Below, one piece after another: positions 11,921-23,464 of a stretch of DNA of 64,000 nucleotides. A model generated the notes under the pieces. It had not been told where the DNA came from. It made no database searches and saw nothing but the letters and a program-made list of their open reading frames with translations. Source of the DNA: Dactylellina haptotyla. Its lineage: Eukaryota; Ascomycota; Orbiliomycetes; Orbiliales; Orbiliaceae. The DNA lies in NCBI GenBank assembly GCA_031310005.1, contig CM062382.1:1116001-1180000 (forward strand), in the 5' to 3' direction. The position numbers and the translations under genes are program-made. Every line of letters begins with the position of its first letter. Within the stretch, counting starts at the first letter, position 1.

Positions 11921-14900
11921 AAAGCATAGCGGGTGTAATTCATTTCCGTATTCTGTTGAATACCTTCTGGACACATGATTTCATTTGTCCTCTTTTTTCT
12001 GTCTATTCTCTTTCCTTATGACGAGTCGTATATTTTTCTCTTGTATGCATTCACTACATAGCATCGTTAAAGCATTGGATGATAATGACACCAAAAAGAA
12101 AATAAAGCGCCATTATGCATGAAACTTAGATCCAATTAAAAATCCGATCTCTGTGTTCCTCAAAAAATTCGGACCAGTAGGAAGATTTTGCTTGCCACAG
12201 CAGGAAAAACGCACAGTCCGCACGGTACGCACAACGATTAGGTTTCCTTCTCTCGAACCAACAAAAAATATCCTACCCGCTGTTTCGTTGTTCGGCAGAA
12301 TAAGCCGAAGGAATAAAAAAAACAAACTGCAACCCTATTTTGTGCCCGTTCGGAGATCTGGAGCGGGTGGATGATGCAGGCCTTGGGTCTCAGAACCCGG
12401 ACGGTTGCCACCACCTTGATTCTCCGTGTGCGCGTGAACGATGGCTGGTACACCTCTCGAGTGGTGGGAAAAGCTCGTTCCGAATCTGATAATTACGGTT
12501 TCCTTCTATTTTTTCTCGAAAAACGCAAATGCGTCCATCGCACCGGGCTTTTTTTTCTTCTTTTCTTTTCTTTTCGGGTTGCTGGTATCAAATCTGGGCT
12601 GGCCCGAGCTTTTTCCTTTTCCGCCCCGAATTTTCTTTTTGGTGAACCATTTTTCCAAATGGGATTTCCCGATTGGCGTTTCATTCGATGCAAGCACGAC
12701 GGGCTTGGTGCACGTTCCTATTCCAACATATTAAGAAGAAAAAAAAACACACACTATCGTTGTTGTATGATGCTTGTTTAAGGACGTGGGGGTAGCCTAG
12801 GCTAGCCTTAGTTGGAGCATACTCTATAGATGTATATTAATATTGATTGCAATATTTTGGGTGGAAATGGAAAGGACCGAGTCCCATCGTCCTTAAGCTA
12901 AGCGGTCGGTTAATCATGAATATATTGGACAACTAGGTAGCTAAGCACTCGCGTAGCAGGTATATTGGTCACGCTTCTTGGTCAGATGGGTATATTCCAG
13001 TTTTTAAAATTACCTGCGGGTTTGGCTTCCATGTTTCCTTGGTCGGAACTGACGGTGGAACTCTACTCCGCATGCGACAACATTTCAGCGTTTGGGTTAA
13101 AAAAGCGACATACATTGAATAATACCTTTGTAAGGTAGTATATATACACTTATAAATAAGATTATTGAAATGTAACCGCTGAGTAATGGCCTTGTCATGA
13201 AATATCCCTCTTACTACAGAAACGATAGCGAAACTGGAGTGAGTTATTTTTTGTTCTTTTCTAGTTTACCAAAACCTCAGATGTTTGGATACCTGGATAC
13301 CTGTGCCGTTTATTTTTGGGACCACGCTGAGAGATGGCGAGAGGGTGTGCACATGTGAATATTCAAATGGAGCGATTGAGTGGTTTGCAAGACGCCATCT
13401 GGAAGACTTGAGAGTTTCTTGGAGATTTCCCTGCCATTTGCAAGGTGGAAAATAGTTCATCCGGCAGCTCGGCTGCTGTGGTAGTAATGAAATTCGTATC
13501 GCTCTCTAGTTGATCACAGGAAATACGCAGAGAATATGGGGAGAGGCGCTCCAACGGGGCTTGCCCAGGCCCCATGTATTACCAAATCGCCTAGGGATTG
13601 TGGGACCCGTCGACGTTTGGTGTATGGTACCGTTTGGGATGGATGGGGCTCCTAAGCTTAGCCGATGGGGCCGTTTCTTCATGCAAAACCGGTATTCTGT
13701 GACATTAAATGAATTGAACGAGATCTATGGCTGAATCATTGCAATATAAGATATATACTGCTGTTACTTTTTAATAAAAATCACAACACTGGATCATATA
13801 TGATGCATCACGGCAGCTAGTTTTCTTAGGTTAATGTAGTCGAATCAGAATCGATATCACACACGTCCGGGTATTTTATGGATGCAGTGTGCGGTTTGGC
13901 TCTGGGATTTGGAACTGGCTCAGATGACCAGGCGCAGATAGGCTGACAGGAAAGGACCGGGAAAGGTACTCTCTGTACATGTACGCGGTGGCAGCCGTAG
14001 GTTAGGACGTTTTTATGAAAGTTTAGCAAGTTATCGTGCTGCATACGCATATAGGTTTCCTCTCAACCCTCCGGCGAGGCCATGTTTAGGATTACGATAG
14101 CTGCCCGCCGTTAACGTTTTCTATCGGGATAGTCTGCGTCGAATAACGCATGTTCATTGGGCAGAGAGAGGCCAACACTCGATGAAATTTCCACGGTCTC
14201 CGTTGCATACTCTGGGAACCCCGTCACGGCCATGAATTGCGGAGAGCGGATATTGCTGCATTGGAGGCATGGAGCGTACCAAGGGTCATGGAAGTGTGGA
14301 TCCGCCTGTGTTGCAGGGAGAGGTTTGAAGTCTAAGCCCTTTACGAGCGACGGCCCTCAATTTTCCGTCCGCAGGGCCCCATTCGTTTTTCTGCTGCAAC
14401 GCAAGATGCCCGCCGCCGCATGTCTCTCTGCCCAGATGGGAACCACCCACCGCCATGCGTCCAGGGGACGGTGGAGAAAACCTTCAGAAGGAGCAGAGAG
14501 CCCTAGAAGAAACACGTCTGGCCCAGCCAGCCAGCCCAGCCGGAATCGATAGCTAAGGAAGGGTTGGCTCTGCTGCGTGACCCGGAAATATCTGTCCAGT
14601 CCCAGCCCGCACGAGGATGGCTACCCCCATCCGCGAGAGAAGGCTAAGGAACCAAGGCCACAGGTGCGCAGGCTCGATTCGACTCGGTTCGAAGGCAAAA
14701 CACACCCACGAGCTAAGAAAAGTTCCAAGCCCATCAACGGCGGTCGTCTGGGAAAATAGATAGATAGGAACAATTTAACAGAACGCTGGTTTGGATTTCG
14801 CCGAAAGGTTGTCCAGCAATGCTTTTTTTCGCCATCGCGCGTTTGCGCTGATATTATTCCTCCCCCAATCCGAGCCTGGGGAATATCGCTGCTACCCCAA

Positions 14901-15481
14901 ACAGGAGATAGATGCATTGTGGTCCCCCCAATAATTCGCCAGGAGGATGTTGAGTTTCTACATGGCCCCCAAGCAAATATCGGCCCTCGTTAAGCAAGTA
15001 GATCCACCAGCCGCTGGTTGGTACCTGTACCTGTGCCTGAACGTGAGTTTAAGCTATTTAGATTTGGAAAAATTTACGTGGGAGGTGGGAAATGCGCAAT
15101 ATCTTGGTGTGGTTCTTGTTCTCTAGCGACGAGATTTTGGACAAGCCCGTTCCGGGCTGGTCAAGACGGCGGAACTATTTTTCGACGCCCTTATTTGATT
15201 GCATAACCCCAAAGAACAATGCCACCATCCGATCCACCGATGATATGCCAGCGAATGGGTTTCTGGTCAGTGGATACCGTTTATCCCATTGCTAGGATTG
15301 TTCCCACTTGAGATTAAAGCCGGATGCACCGACCTGTTAGACCATCCATTTTGTTTTTTTTTCTGGCTGTCAAGGTCAGATCCCCATCCTCGTATACTTT
15401 TTTCCCTAGTCCGGGTCCCTTTAAAGGATAAGAAGCTTTCCCCATCATTTAAGTGAACCCTCTCGCTCTTTCTTTTTGAAA
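11921..15481. other. Long intergenic region, no gene recognised
   Basis: 3.6 kb between two plus-strand genes. It contains a polypyrimidine block near 12550-12580 and several chance frames (for example 12371-12781 and 14157-14552, both plus) with no family motif. The last 250 bases before 15482 are presumed promoter and 5' UTR of the oxidoreductase. No transposon ends or long repeats seen. Confidence 0.5.
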
Positions 15482-18070
15482 ATGCCGCCGGTCGATTATA
15501 CAACTTCTCACCCAGAAACTGTCCCAGCTAGCAATAGTAAGGCCTTTTTTCCTTCTCGGTCCCTATCTCTCTTTTCCTCTAACATATACAAATAATTAAA
15601 CCGTCCGTATATAATCTGGAACATTATATTAATTTTTGTTTTCTCAAGGACACAACTCGTCGTCGTCGTCTTCGCCAAGATCGCATTCCCCAGAATCCAC
15701 CGGTCTTGGTTCGCCTTTTGCTGTGATTGGAACTCCCCGCGGTCAAACCCGTGCCCAGATCACCACCCCGAGCGAACCATCCTCGGGAACTCTCTCTTCT
15801 GAAGAGATATCTCCAATCGACGTCGAGTCTAAACACAAATTGGGAAGCGAGATTACTCTCAAACCAAACACCACGAAAATGGCTCCAGTCAACGTTTTGA
15901 TGGTAGGAACTCTGGATCGCACTCGATATGCTAGAAAAAAAAAGGCATGGTTATTGTCGCAAAAACCGATGGGTCTGACACTGGGATTTCTCTTTGCGAA
16001 TTTAGGTTGGTACCGGCGAGTACACCACCGGATTTGTCGGAACCGGCGCCTCCACTTCTGATAAGAAGGTATTATCATTTTCCTCTCCTAAAATCTTGTT
16101 CAAAAAACAAAACAAAATGGAATCCTTTGGATGGCAAATTAGACGGAAATACGACTAACCGGCAGTTCTAGGTCGGTGTCGTCGGCTTGACTATGTTCGA
16201 TTTGAGGCGTCGTGGCAAAGTAGGTGAATTGTCCATGGTTGGCGTTAACGGAAAAAAATATCCCGCCATTCGTAAGTCACCCAGACGACTCCACACCCCA
16301 TACCCCGACCTGTTTCTCCACAACTTGCACGATTGGCCCGTGCCATTTCGCGAAGACCACAGGGGCAACGCAAAATGCTGATATATCGTGACTTCCCGTG
16401 GAAAAGGCGAGCACTTGGACAAGAACATTTCCCAGGTTTACAACGGTTTGGACGTCTCCTTCAAGTCTTTCCCAGCCGACGACGCTGTGGATGCGGATTC
16501 CTACAAGGCTGCCATCGATCAACTCAGCCCAGGTGATGCCATTACTATCTTCACTCCTGATACCACCCACTACCCGATCGCTCTCTATGCCATCCAGCGG
16601 AAAATCCACGTTCTCCTCACCAAGCCTGCCACAAAGACCATCGAGGAGCACCAGCACTTGATCCGCGAGTCTCGAAAATATGGCGTCTTTGTCTTTGTTG
16701 AGCATCACAAGAGATTCGATCCGGCCTACTCCGATGCCCGTGCCAAGGCACAAAAGCTGGGCGATTTCAACTACTTCTACAGTTACATGTCCCAGCCAAA
16801 GAGCCAGTTGGAGACTTTCAAGGCGTGGGCTGGCAAGGACTCTGATATCTCGTAAGTTTAATTCTCTGCTATTATTATTTTACTGCGCTCCGGAATACTC
16901 ATATTATATACCCTTTCAAGTTACTATTTGAACTCCCACCACGTTGATATCAACGAGTCTATGGTTCCCGGATGGAAGCCATACAAGGTCACCGCTTCCG
17001 GCTCTCGTGGCTGTGCCACCGACCTTGGATGTGTTCCCGGCACAGAAGATACCATCACCCTCCTAGTTGACTGGGTCAAGAAGGACGACCCAACCAAGGT
17101 CGCCACTGGTGTCTACACCTCCAGCTGGACCGCCCCACAAAAGGCTGGTGTCCACTCCAACCAGTACTTCCACTGTAAGTTAACGATATCAAATCAGTCG
17201 TCACAGGGGTACATTTATTCTAACCCGTACCTTTAGATCTCGGATCCAAGGGTGAAATCCGAATCAACCAGGCCAAGCGTGGCTACGACGTTGCCGACGA
17301 CGAGACCACCGGTCTGATGTGGTACAACCCATTCTACATGCGATACGCCCCCGATGAAGAAGGAAACTTTGGTGGCCAGAGCGGTTATGGTACAGTTTTT
17401 TCTTATCGCCGTTGCCTTTTTTAAACCAAATTGCTAACGAATTCATTCAGGCTACGTCTCCTTCGAAAAGTTCATCGATGCTTGCAACAAGCTCAACGCG
17501 GGTGAAATCACCCTGGAAGAGCTCGACAAGCGTGGCCTCCCCACGCTTGCTAACACCGCCGCTACGGGTGCGATCTTGCACGCCGGTCGAGTCAGTCTCG
17601 ACGAAAAGAGGACAGTCTACCTCGAGGAAAACGAGGGGGTCTGGCGACTAGGATGTGCTTGTAGGCGACCATAAACACATGTCTTTACACAGGATAAAGT
17701 TACAGTTTGTTGATTCGAATCCTCTTTTTGCCAAATCGGTGTTTTTTCGTCACACTATATAGCTGGATCATCATGCATCGTTCACGCTCCTCCCACCGCC
17801 GCGTCTTTGAACGGCACCACCGTCAGAGAAGAACCAGAAATCAAATCCGTCACGACAACAGAACCAACAGCCGCCGAAGCTGTTGCTCCTTCCACCCCTA
17901 CTTCCACCGGCCAACCGACCAAAGCCGCGACCGACTCCAAAGTTGTCGAACGAAAGGCGTCCAACTCGTCGCTCCCGAGTCTCGTTAAAAGACAGAAGAG
18001 TGTTATCAACTGGTGGAAGAAGCGCAAGAACAGGAAATCGACTATTCCCGTCGTAGAGACTAGGGCTTAG
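15482..18070 (+). CDS. Gfo/Idh/MocA-family NAD(P)-dependent oxidoreductase
   Basis: Nine exons join in phase (15482-15536, 15649-15902, 16006-16068, 16172-16271, 16407-16851, 16921-17174, 17237-17389, 17451-17660, 17763-18070), 613 residues. The Rossmann fold starts at residue 99 with [14 protein letters not shown], the dinucleotide-binding glycine motif. The family's catalytic Lys-Pro lies in [13 protein letters not shown] and is followed by [10 protein letters not shown]. The substrate, probably a sugar or polyol derivative, cannot be named. Residues 1-95 are a Ser/Pro-rich extension absent from typical relatives. Met96 (ATG at 15879) has a strong context and begins at the usual family start, so translation may begin there. 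The tail after residue 510 is low-complexity and ends in a basic cluster (WWKKRKNRK). Convergent with the aldolase gene. Confidence 0.85.
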
Positions 18071-19444
18071 AGAGGCGTTTTCCCTCTTGTGTGGACAAGG
18101 ATTGGAGTTTTACAGAACACTTCGTTTTAATTTCTCTTTTGGCTTTTTGGTTATTTTTTCGACTGTTAGTTCTGCGGTTTCATTATCAGGCTTTTTGACT
18201 TAGCAAGCTCTCGTTCTTCGACAAACATTCACATCCTTCCACTGTTTAGCGTACTTGCGAACCTGCACCTTTTCTCTTTGGCAAAAATTTATTTTCGACT
18301 CAACAGACCGTTACTTTTTTCTTTGTTCGCTATTGCTCATTTTCCCCTTTACTGTTTCTTATAATCACCACCCGTAGGTAGAAGGTTCTTTTTGATTTTC
18401 TAATACTCTTTGGGGCATTCAAATGGCGTTCAGCTTACAAGTTCTTCTTTTTCTACACACTTCTACAAAGTTCAAACCTACCTCCGTCCCCATGTGTATA
18501 GCTCAGAACTCCCAGACCTTTTTTTTTACTTTTACTTTTCTTCTATGTTTTTTACTTTCGTTGTTTCCTTGCCTGTACAGTTGTCTGTATACAAAAATTC
18601 AAATCGAAATATACAATTGAAGAAAAACCATAAACCGGCCAGCCCACTTTGCTCCACTCAGACCCTTCTTAATTCACTATATTATTGACCCTCTCCAATG
18701 TGGTCTCATGGATTTGGGATCGGGCACGTACCCGGGTTTCGCTGTCGATCGCAATTTATCAGAAACGGCCTAGCTCTATGCGCTATTAGCCACAACGCAA
18801 AGGTCAGCCGACGAGCCTTTTAAAAACCTGGGGTATAAAAGTTAGCCAAGGCAAAGTTGCTTCAGCGTTTTCGAAGCGGTATCGTTAAAAACCCAAAAGA
18901 TTGGCGGGGAAATATATCTTCCTCGGTACGTTGAAGCGGACAAGCCTGTTGGCCAGGGTATCTGGGAAAATATATCACCTCTTTGAGAGGTGGGGAGGGG
19001 TGTGTGCCCTTTGCAGAGTGAAATAAGCTTATTCTATATGGCTAAGGGCCTTCCCTTCGCCCCTGGCCCTGGCCCGACCACTGTGAACACCCGGCTCGTG
19101 AAACATAGGGAGAGGATGGAGGAGAATAATGTTTACCATGGAGAACTCGATTTACACGAGCCGTGGAAAATATATTAGGGAAATGTTTTAAGGTATTTCG
19201 GCAAAGTCCATTAGCTAGTATCAGCCATACCTAGGTAGATGACAAGGCCGGCTGCCTAATTTTGAAGCTCGGACAGCAATCCCATTGCTTCCCTACTAGT
19301 AGTTCATATAATATACACTGTGGCTGAAATGAAATTCGCAAGACTCGTAGTAATCAACCGATGATAAGTGAGAGACTTCATCAACAACAAGACAGAGCCG
19401 GAAGAATTCCAAAACCTCCCCAAATAAAACGGCCAGAGCACTGA
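18071..19444. other. Convergent intergenic region
   Basis: 1.4 kb between the convergent oxidoreductase and aldolase genes. 18100-18640 is strongly T/C-rich on the plus strand and may be a long 3' UTR. Nothing else recognised. Confidence 0.55.
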
Positions 19445-20413
19445 CTACAAGCTGTTCTCGACTTCCATCATATCTGCGATCTTATCTCTAACCGCCTTGG
19501 CATCCTCATCTGATAGTCTCCTCAATGGCTTCCTTGGGTAGCCGCCATACCCAAAATAGCTCTGGATGGCGCTCTTGGTTCCCGGAATAGCAGCCTTAGT
19601 CAGAACCCAGTCGCCCTTCGACAAGACCTTCTGCGCCGCGATAGCCTCTTCGATCTTGCCCTCCGCGAATAAATTGTAAACGTGCACGCACAGCTTTGGC
19701 ACCACATTCGCGCCACCAGCGATAACACCGGACGCCCCAGTGATCAAACCCTGCAGGAGGAAGTCCGCCATACCTGCGAAGCACAGATACCCGGACCCTT
19801 TAGCCGTCGGCGTGACCGCATTGGTCGCCAGCGCCACCCGCGTCAGCTTGCCTGTGTTCGCACAAGTAAACTTGGTACCGACGATGTTTGGGTGCTCGGC
19901 CAATTTGATCAATAGATCGGAGTCCATGTCGATGCCGGACACCGCGCCGGGATAATTATACAGCACCAATGGCAAAGGTGAGCCGTCCGCGACGCCAATG
20001 AAGTATTCTGTGATTGCGCGCTCGTCCATGGCGTATCTGTAGTAGCTGGGCGGTATTAACAGGACGTAGTCGCCGCCGGATTCTTTGGAGTGCTTGCACA
20101 GCTCGATGGTGCCTCGGATGGAGTTCTCGGAGGCACCCACCATGATGGGAATATGGGTGAAGCCGGCTTCATCCAGTGCTTTTCGGGTTTCCTGTGTGAC
20201 TATGCGCTTTTCGTCGAGGCTGAGGTGGACGGCTTCGCCGTTGGAGCCCATGGTGACGAGACCTGCCAGGCCAGCTTCCGCGAGACGGACGGCATGCCGG
20301 CGGATGGATGGAATATCGAGTTCTTCGGTTTCTGGGTCGAAGAAAGTCATTGTGGGCGAGTAGATACCCGGCTTGAGCGGACGCTCCACAGAGGTGCCGT
20401 TTTCTTGTGTCAT
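19445..20413 (-). CDS. DapA-family (class I) aldolase, 2-keto-3-deoxy acid or 4-hydroxy-2-oxoglutarate type
   Basis: Cytosolic Schiff-base aldolase of the dihydrodipicolinate synthase fold. Intronless, 322 residues. The true start is the ATG at 20413; an upstream in-frame TTG is not a fungal start. Visible motifs: MGSNGE (55-60, substrate carboxylate loop), LYNYPG with the conserved Tyr at 152-154, and GTKF with Lys181 as the Schiff-base lysine. Fungi make lysine by the aminoadipate route and have no need of a true DapA, so the relatives to compare are 4-hydroxy-2-oxoglutarate aldolase and the galacturonate-pathway aldolase (GaaC/Lga1). I cannot choose between these. Neighbours are a Gfo/Idh oxidoreductase (convergent) and an NADP alcohol dehydrogenase (same strand), which would suit sugar-acid breakdown. 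It is one of only two intronless complete genes here. Confidence 0.9.
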   Translation of the reverse strand: MTQENGTSVERPLKPGIYSPTMTFFDPETEELDIPSIRRHAVRLAEAGLAGLVTMGSNGEAVHLSLDEKRIVTQETRKALDEAGFTHIPIMVGASENSIRGTIELCKHSKESGGDYVLLIPPSYYRYAMDERAITEYFIGVADGSPLPLVLYNYPGAVSGIDMDSDLLIKLAEHPNIVGTKFTCANTGKLTRVALATNAVTPTAKGSGYLCFAGMADFLLQGLITGASGVIAGGANVVPKLCVHVYNLFAEGKIEEAIAAQKVLSKGDWVLTKAAIPGTKSAIQSYFGYGGYPRKPLRRLSDEDAKAVRDKIADMMEVENSL

Positions 20414-22173
20414 TTTTGCGGGTTCTTTATTCAATCTGATATGCTGACTCTTTTGGCCGGGTCGTGTGTGTGTTGGTGAAGCTCAATCGGTTGTGTTATT
20501 TTGGGGGGAAAATAATGTGTTTGGCTAGTTCAAAATTCTCCCTCTTTTTTTGTTCTGCTTTACAGTGAAAAAGCGAGAGAGAAAAGGGAATAGGAAGATC
20601 AATTCTTATTTGCGGTAGTGGGATAAGCTCTTCTTTTTAGCTAGGAAGAAGTTCAATGGACTTTTCGGAGTTTCGTCGGGTTGACTTTGAAATTATAGTT
20701 GACCGACGACGAAGATTGGCCCAAACCAGCTGTCAGAAACGAGGTATTTAATGGAAACTGCACAGCATCATATGTACATGCATTGGGGGAAGCAGGAAAT
20801 TTTCGTGTCGATGCCTGCGAAGGGAAGATGCTATCGACAATTCGGATATTATGACAAACAATAAGGATTCACCAGGCGGTTGATTTTTGCTCTGCTTGGG
20901 CGAGACACCGTTGCAGCGCAATGGTGTCCTGCCGTTGAATGGTGATTAGAGGCTTTTCTCTGCCAATGTCGCTGCTCCGCCCATTGGTGCTAGCACGCGA
21001 GGGGTGAAAATTTAGGAAATTCTCCGTTGGCCGCCACCGGACTTGGATCGAACCATATTGCCTGTGGAGCGCCTGTGGGTTTCGGTTGCTGGTTGCTTAC
21101 AATTAATTGCCAGTGGCGGTTGGGGGGTATAAACTTATTTTCCTTCGATTGAAATAGGACCCCCACTTGTCAGAAATGGAGAAGAAGACGAGCTAAAATG
21201 CAATTACTCCATGCTAGCGAATTCCTATGCGCAGTTTACGAAATCAATTACCTGAGAAAGCACGATTTTTGCCTCTGGATCTTTTTCAGTATCGGATCTG
21301 CCAAACGGTAATTCTGAATGTTGAGGTCTTACAGGCTTATCTTTTCGGTAACTCTCCCTCGGGATATAAAAACATCTGAGCACAGCTTGCCGCCGAATCA
21401 TATCCCAAGCGACCTGCTTGAATTCTAACATCCCATTCGCAAGTGAATTCTTCCAATAGCATTAAAGTAGTTTGGGAAATTATTATGATTATCATAATAA
21501 CGTATCGCATTATTTCTCCTTCAGGCATGTACCGAAAGGAAGAGGATTTCCCCGCACCGGTTAAACTAATCCAAAGACCGCATGCTAACAACCGCCGAGA
21601 CATCGTCCGATTTTCCAGGTGTTGCCTGGACGTCTGATTTGGATTGCTCGCCCTCCGGTTGGTGGAAGATTTTGCGCCCGCCTGCCAAGCCGCTCGCTTG
21701 TTTGGGTGCAAAGTGTTGGCGTGGGGTAGGCGGAGTCCAGCCGAGCCTCCGGGCGCGGGGTGCCGTGGTGGCCCCGGGGAGCAGCTCCCTACACACGATA
21801 CATCGCAAAGTTGATTCGTGATGGATATCTCGAACAATGGATAAATGGAAGACAAAGTGGGTTGAGCATTGGTGGTTCGGTGGTTGATGTTTACCGCCAT
21901 GGAAGATAATTATAATTACGGACCTGCATGAAACCGCGTAGACGCTTTGACAGGGTCTATACAGAGATTGTATTATAGCTATATGTCTTCTCACCAAATA
22001 TTGCAAATGACGTAGGTGATTATTTTAATGATGCATGATAAAGCATATTCGTTATCATTCTTTGCCAGTCATAAGAAACTCCGTACCCTCGCTATTCATC
22101 CGTTTGATATATCTACAGACATGCACTAAATGCAGTATTTTTGGCATGCGAATTTACAAGCTGAACTCCAAAT
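20414..22173. other. Intergenic region, promoter of the aldolase
   Basis: 1.8 kb between two minus-strand genes. It carries an inverted repeat at 21480-21500. A 187-codon minus-strand frame at 21337-21900 lacks any motif and looks like chance. Otherwise nothing recognised. Confidence 0.5.
21480..21500. repeat. Perfect 9-bp inverted repeat with 3-nt loop
   Basis: TTATTATGA, three bases, then TCATAATAA. AT-only hairpins of this size are common in fungal spacers; it may be a protein-binding palindrome or chance. Confidence 0.7.
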
Positions 22174-23464
22174 TTACTGGCCAAACTCCTTCTCGTAGTC
22201 GGTAAGAACGAACCGGTACCGAACGTCGTTCTTGAGAAGTCTCGTGACACCCTGTTTGCACCCTTCTGCAGAGATTGGGATCGTCTCGGACCACGATTTC
22301 AATCCCTTCTCAGCTGCAAGATCCAACATTGCCAACATCTCCATCCGGCTGCCAAGATGGCTGGCACCAATGAAGCATCCGTTTCCAAGGAGGTCGAAGG
22401 CAGAAACCTTCTGTCCGTCGCCTGGTGCCAGACCAACCATGATGAACTTGCCGTGAACTTTCAGCAAGCTCAGGTATTTTCCGAGGTCGAAGTTTTCCGT
22501 CGAGTTGGCGGTGCTGATAATCATATCGAAGGAGAATTCGTGCTCCTCGGCCCAGTTCGGGCTCGCACCCGTAGCAATGAACCCATCAGCGCCGAGCTTG
22601 AAGGCATCCTCCTTCTTCGCGTCGGAGCGAGAAATAGCCCAAACTTCCGCGCCGAGGGCTTTCGCAAACATTATTCCGAAATGACCGAGACCACCACTAA
22701 ATTCTAAGATTAGCGAATTCTTCCGACAGGTCCCCCCGGGCGGTCCACTCGATTTTTTGGAAGGAGAACTCTTACATTCCGACCACGCCGACCTTTGAAC
22801 CCACTCCAGCACCATTCCTCACCAATGGTGAGTAAACGGTAATACCAGCGCAAAGCATTGGTGCGACATCCACCGAGGCCAATTTTTCCGGGATGGGAAA
22901 GACCCAATAGTCGTGGACTCTAACGTGGGAAGCGTATCCACCCTGCGAGATAGTTCCGTCCGTCTGGATGGCACCGTAGGTGTCCTTCTGGAACTTGCAG
23001 TAGGTTTCATTGTTGTTCTTACATTGTTGGCAGTCACCGCAGCTCCAGCACTGAGCGCCCATACCGACACGCTGGCCCACGCTCACACCGCTGACCTTTG
23101 AGCCAACACTAACGACGCGACCAACAATTTCTACAGATGCATGCGTCAGCTGTGCGTTCCGCCGACGTGGCACGTTTTGAAAATAGCTACTAACCGTGTC
23201 CTACGGCGAGGGGGTATGGGGTGTCGCCCCATTGACCGGAGATTTTCTAAACGTCAGTTTAGTAGCGTATTCGCAGCATAAAGTGTGAGCTTGCAGTAGG
23301 AATAGTCTTACGTGAACATCCGATGCACAGACACCACAGCATTCGATTTTGATATCGACATCGTGGTCCTCAAGCTGCTTTGGTGTGAACTCCTGCTTCT
23401 GGAAGTCTGACCATTGCTCTACAGAAGGCGATCTGAGGGCGGTGAAGGTTTCTGGGTAGACCAT
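22174..23464 (-). CDS. NADP-dependent alcohol dehydrogenase, cinnamyl-alcohol dehydrogenase (ADH6/7) type
   Basis: Zinc medium-chain dehydrogenase reducing aldehydes with NADPH. Four exons (23464-23312, 23246-23195, 23130-22776, 22696-22174) give 360 residues, exactly the family length. Catalytic zinc ligands are C46 in CGVCASDVH and the GHE motif (67-69), the latter split by an intron. The structural zinc loop is complete (CWSCGDCQQCKNNNETYC). The cofactor motif GIGGLGHFG is rebuilt across the last intron, and the following ISRSDAKK, with Ser-Arg in place of an acidic residue, fits NADP preference. Yeast Adh6/Adh7 detoxify cinnamaldehyde, furfural and fusel aldehydes, and a similar role is plausible. 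It is on the same strand as the aldolase, 1.8 kb downstream. Confidence 0.93.

Noticed and set aside
12371-12781. 136-codon plus-strand frame after the ZIP gene
   Set aside because: Driven by a polypyrimidine tract; Phe/Lys-rich with no motif or splice support.
21337-21900. 187-codon minus-strand frame upstream of the aldolase
   Set aside because: No motif, biased composition, runs of Ile from an AT-rich palindromic stretch, and no convincing splice continuation.
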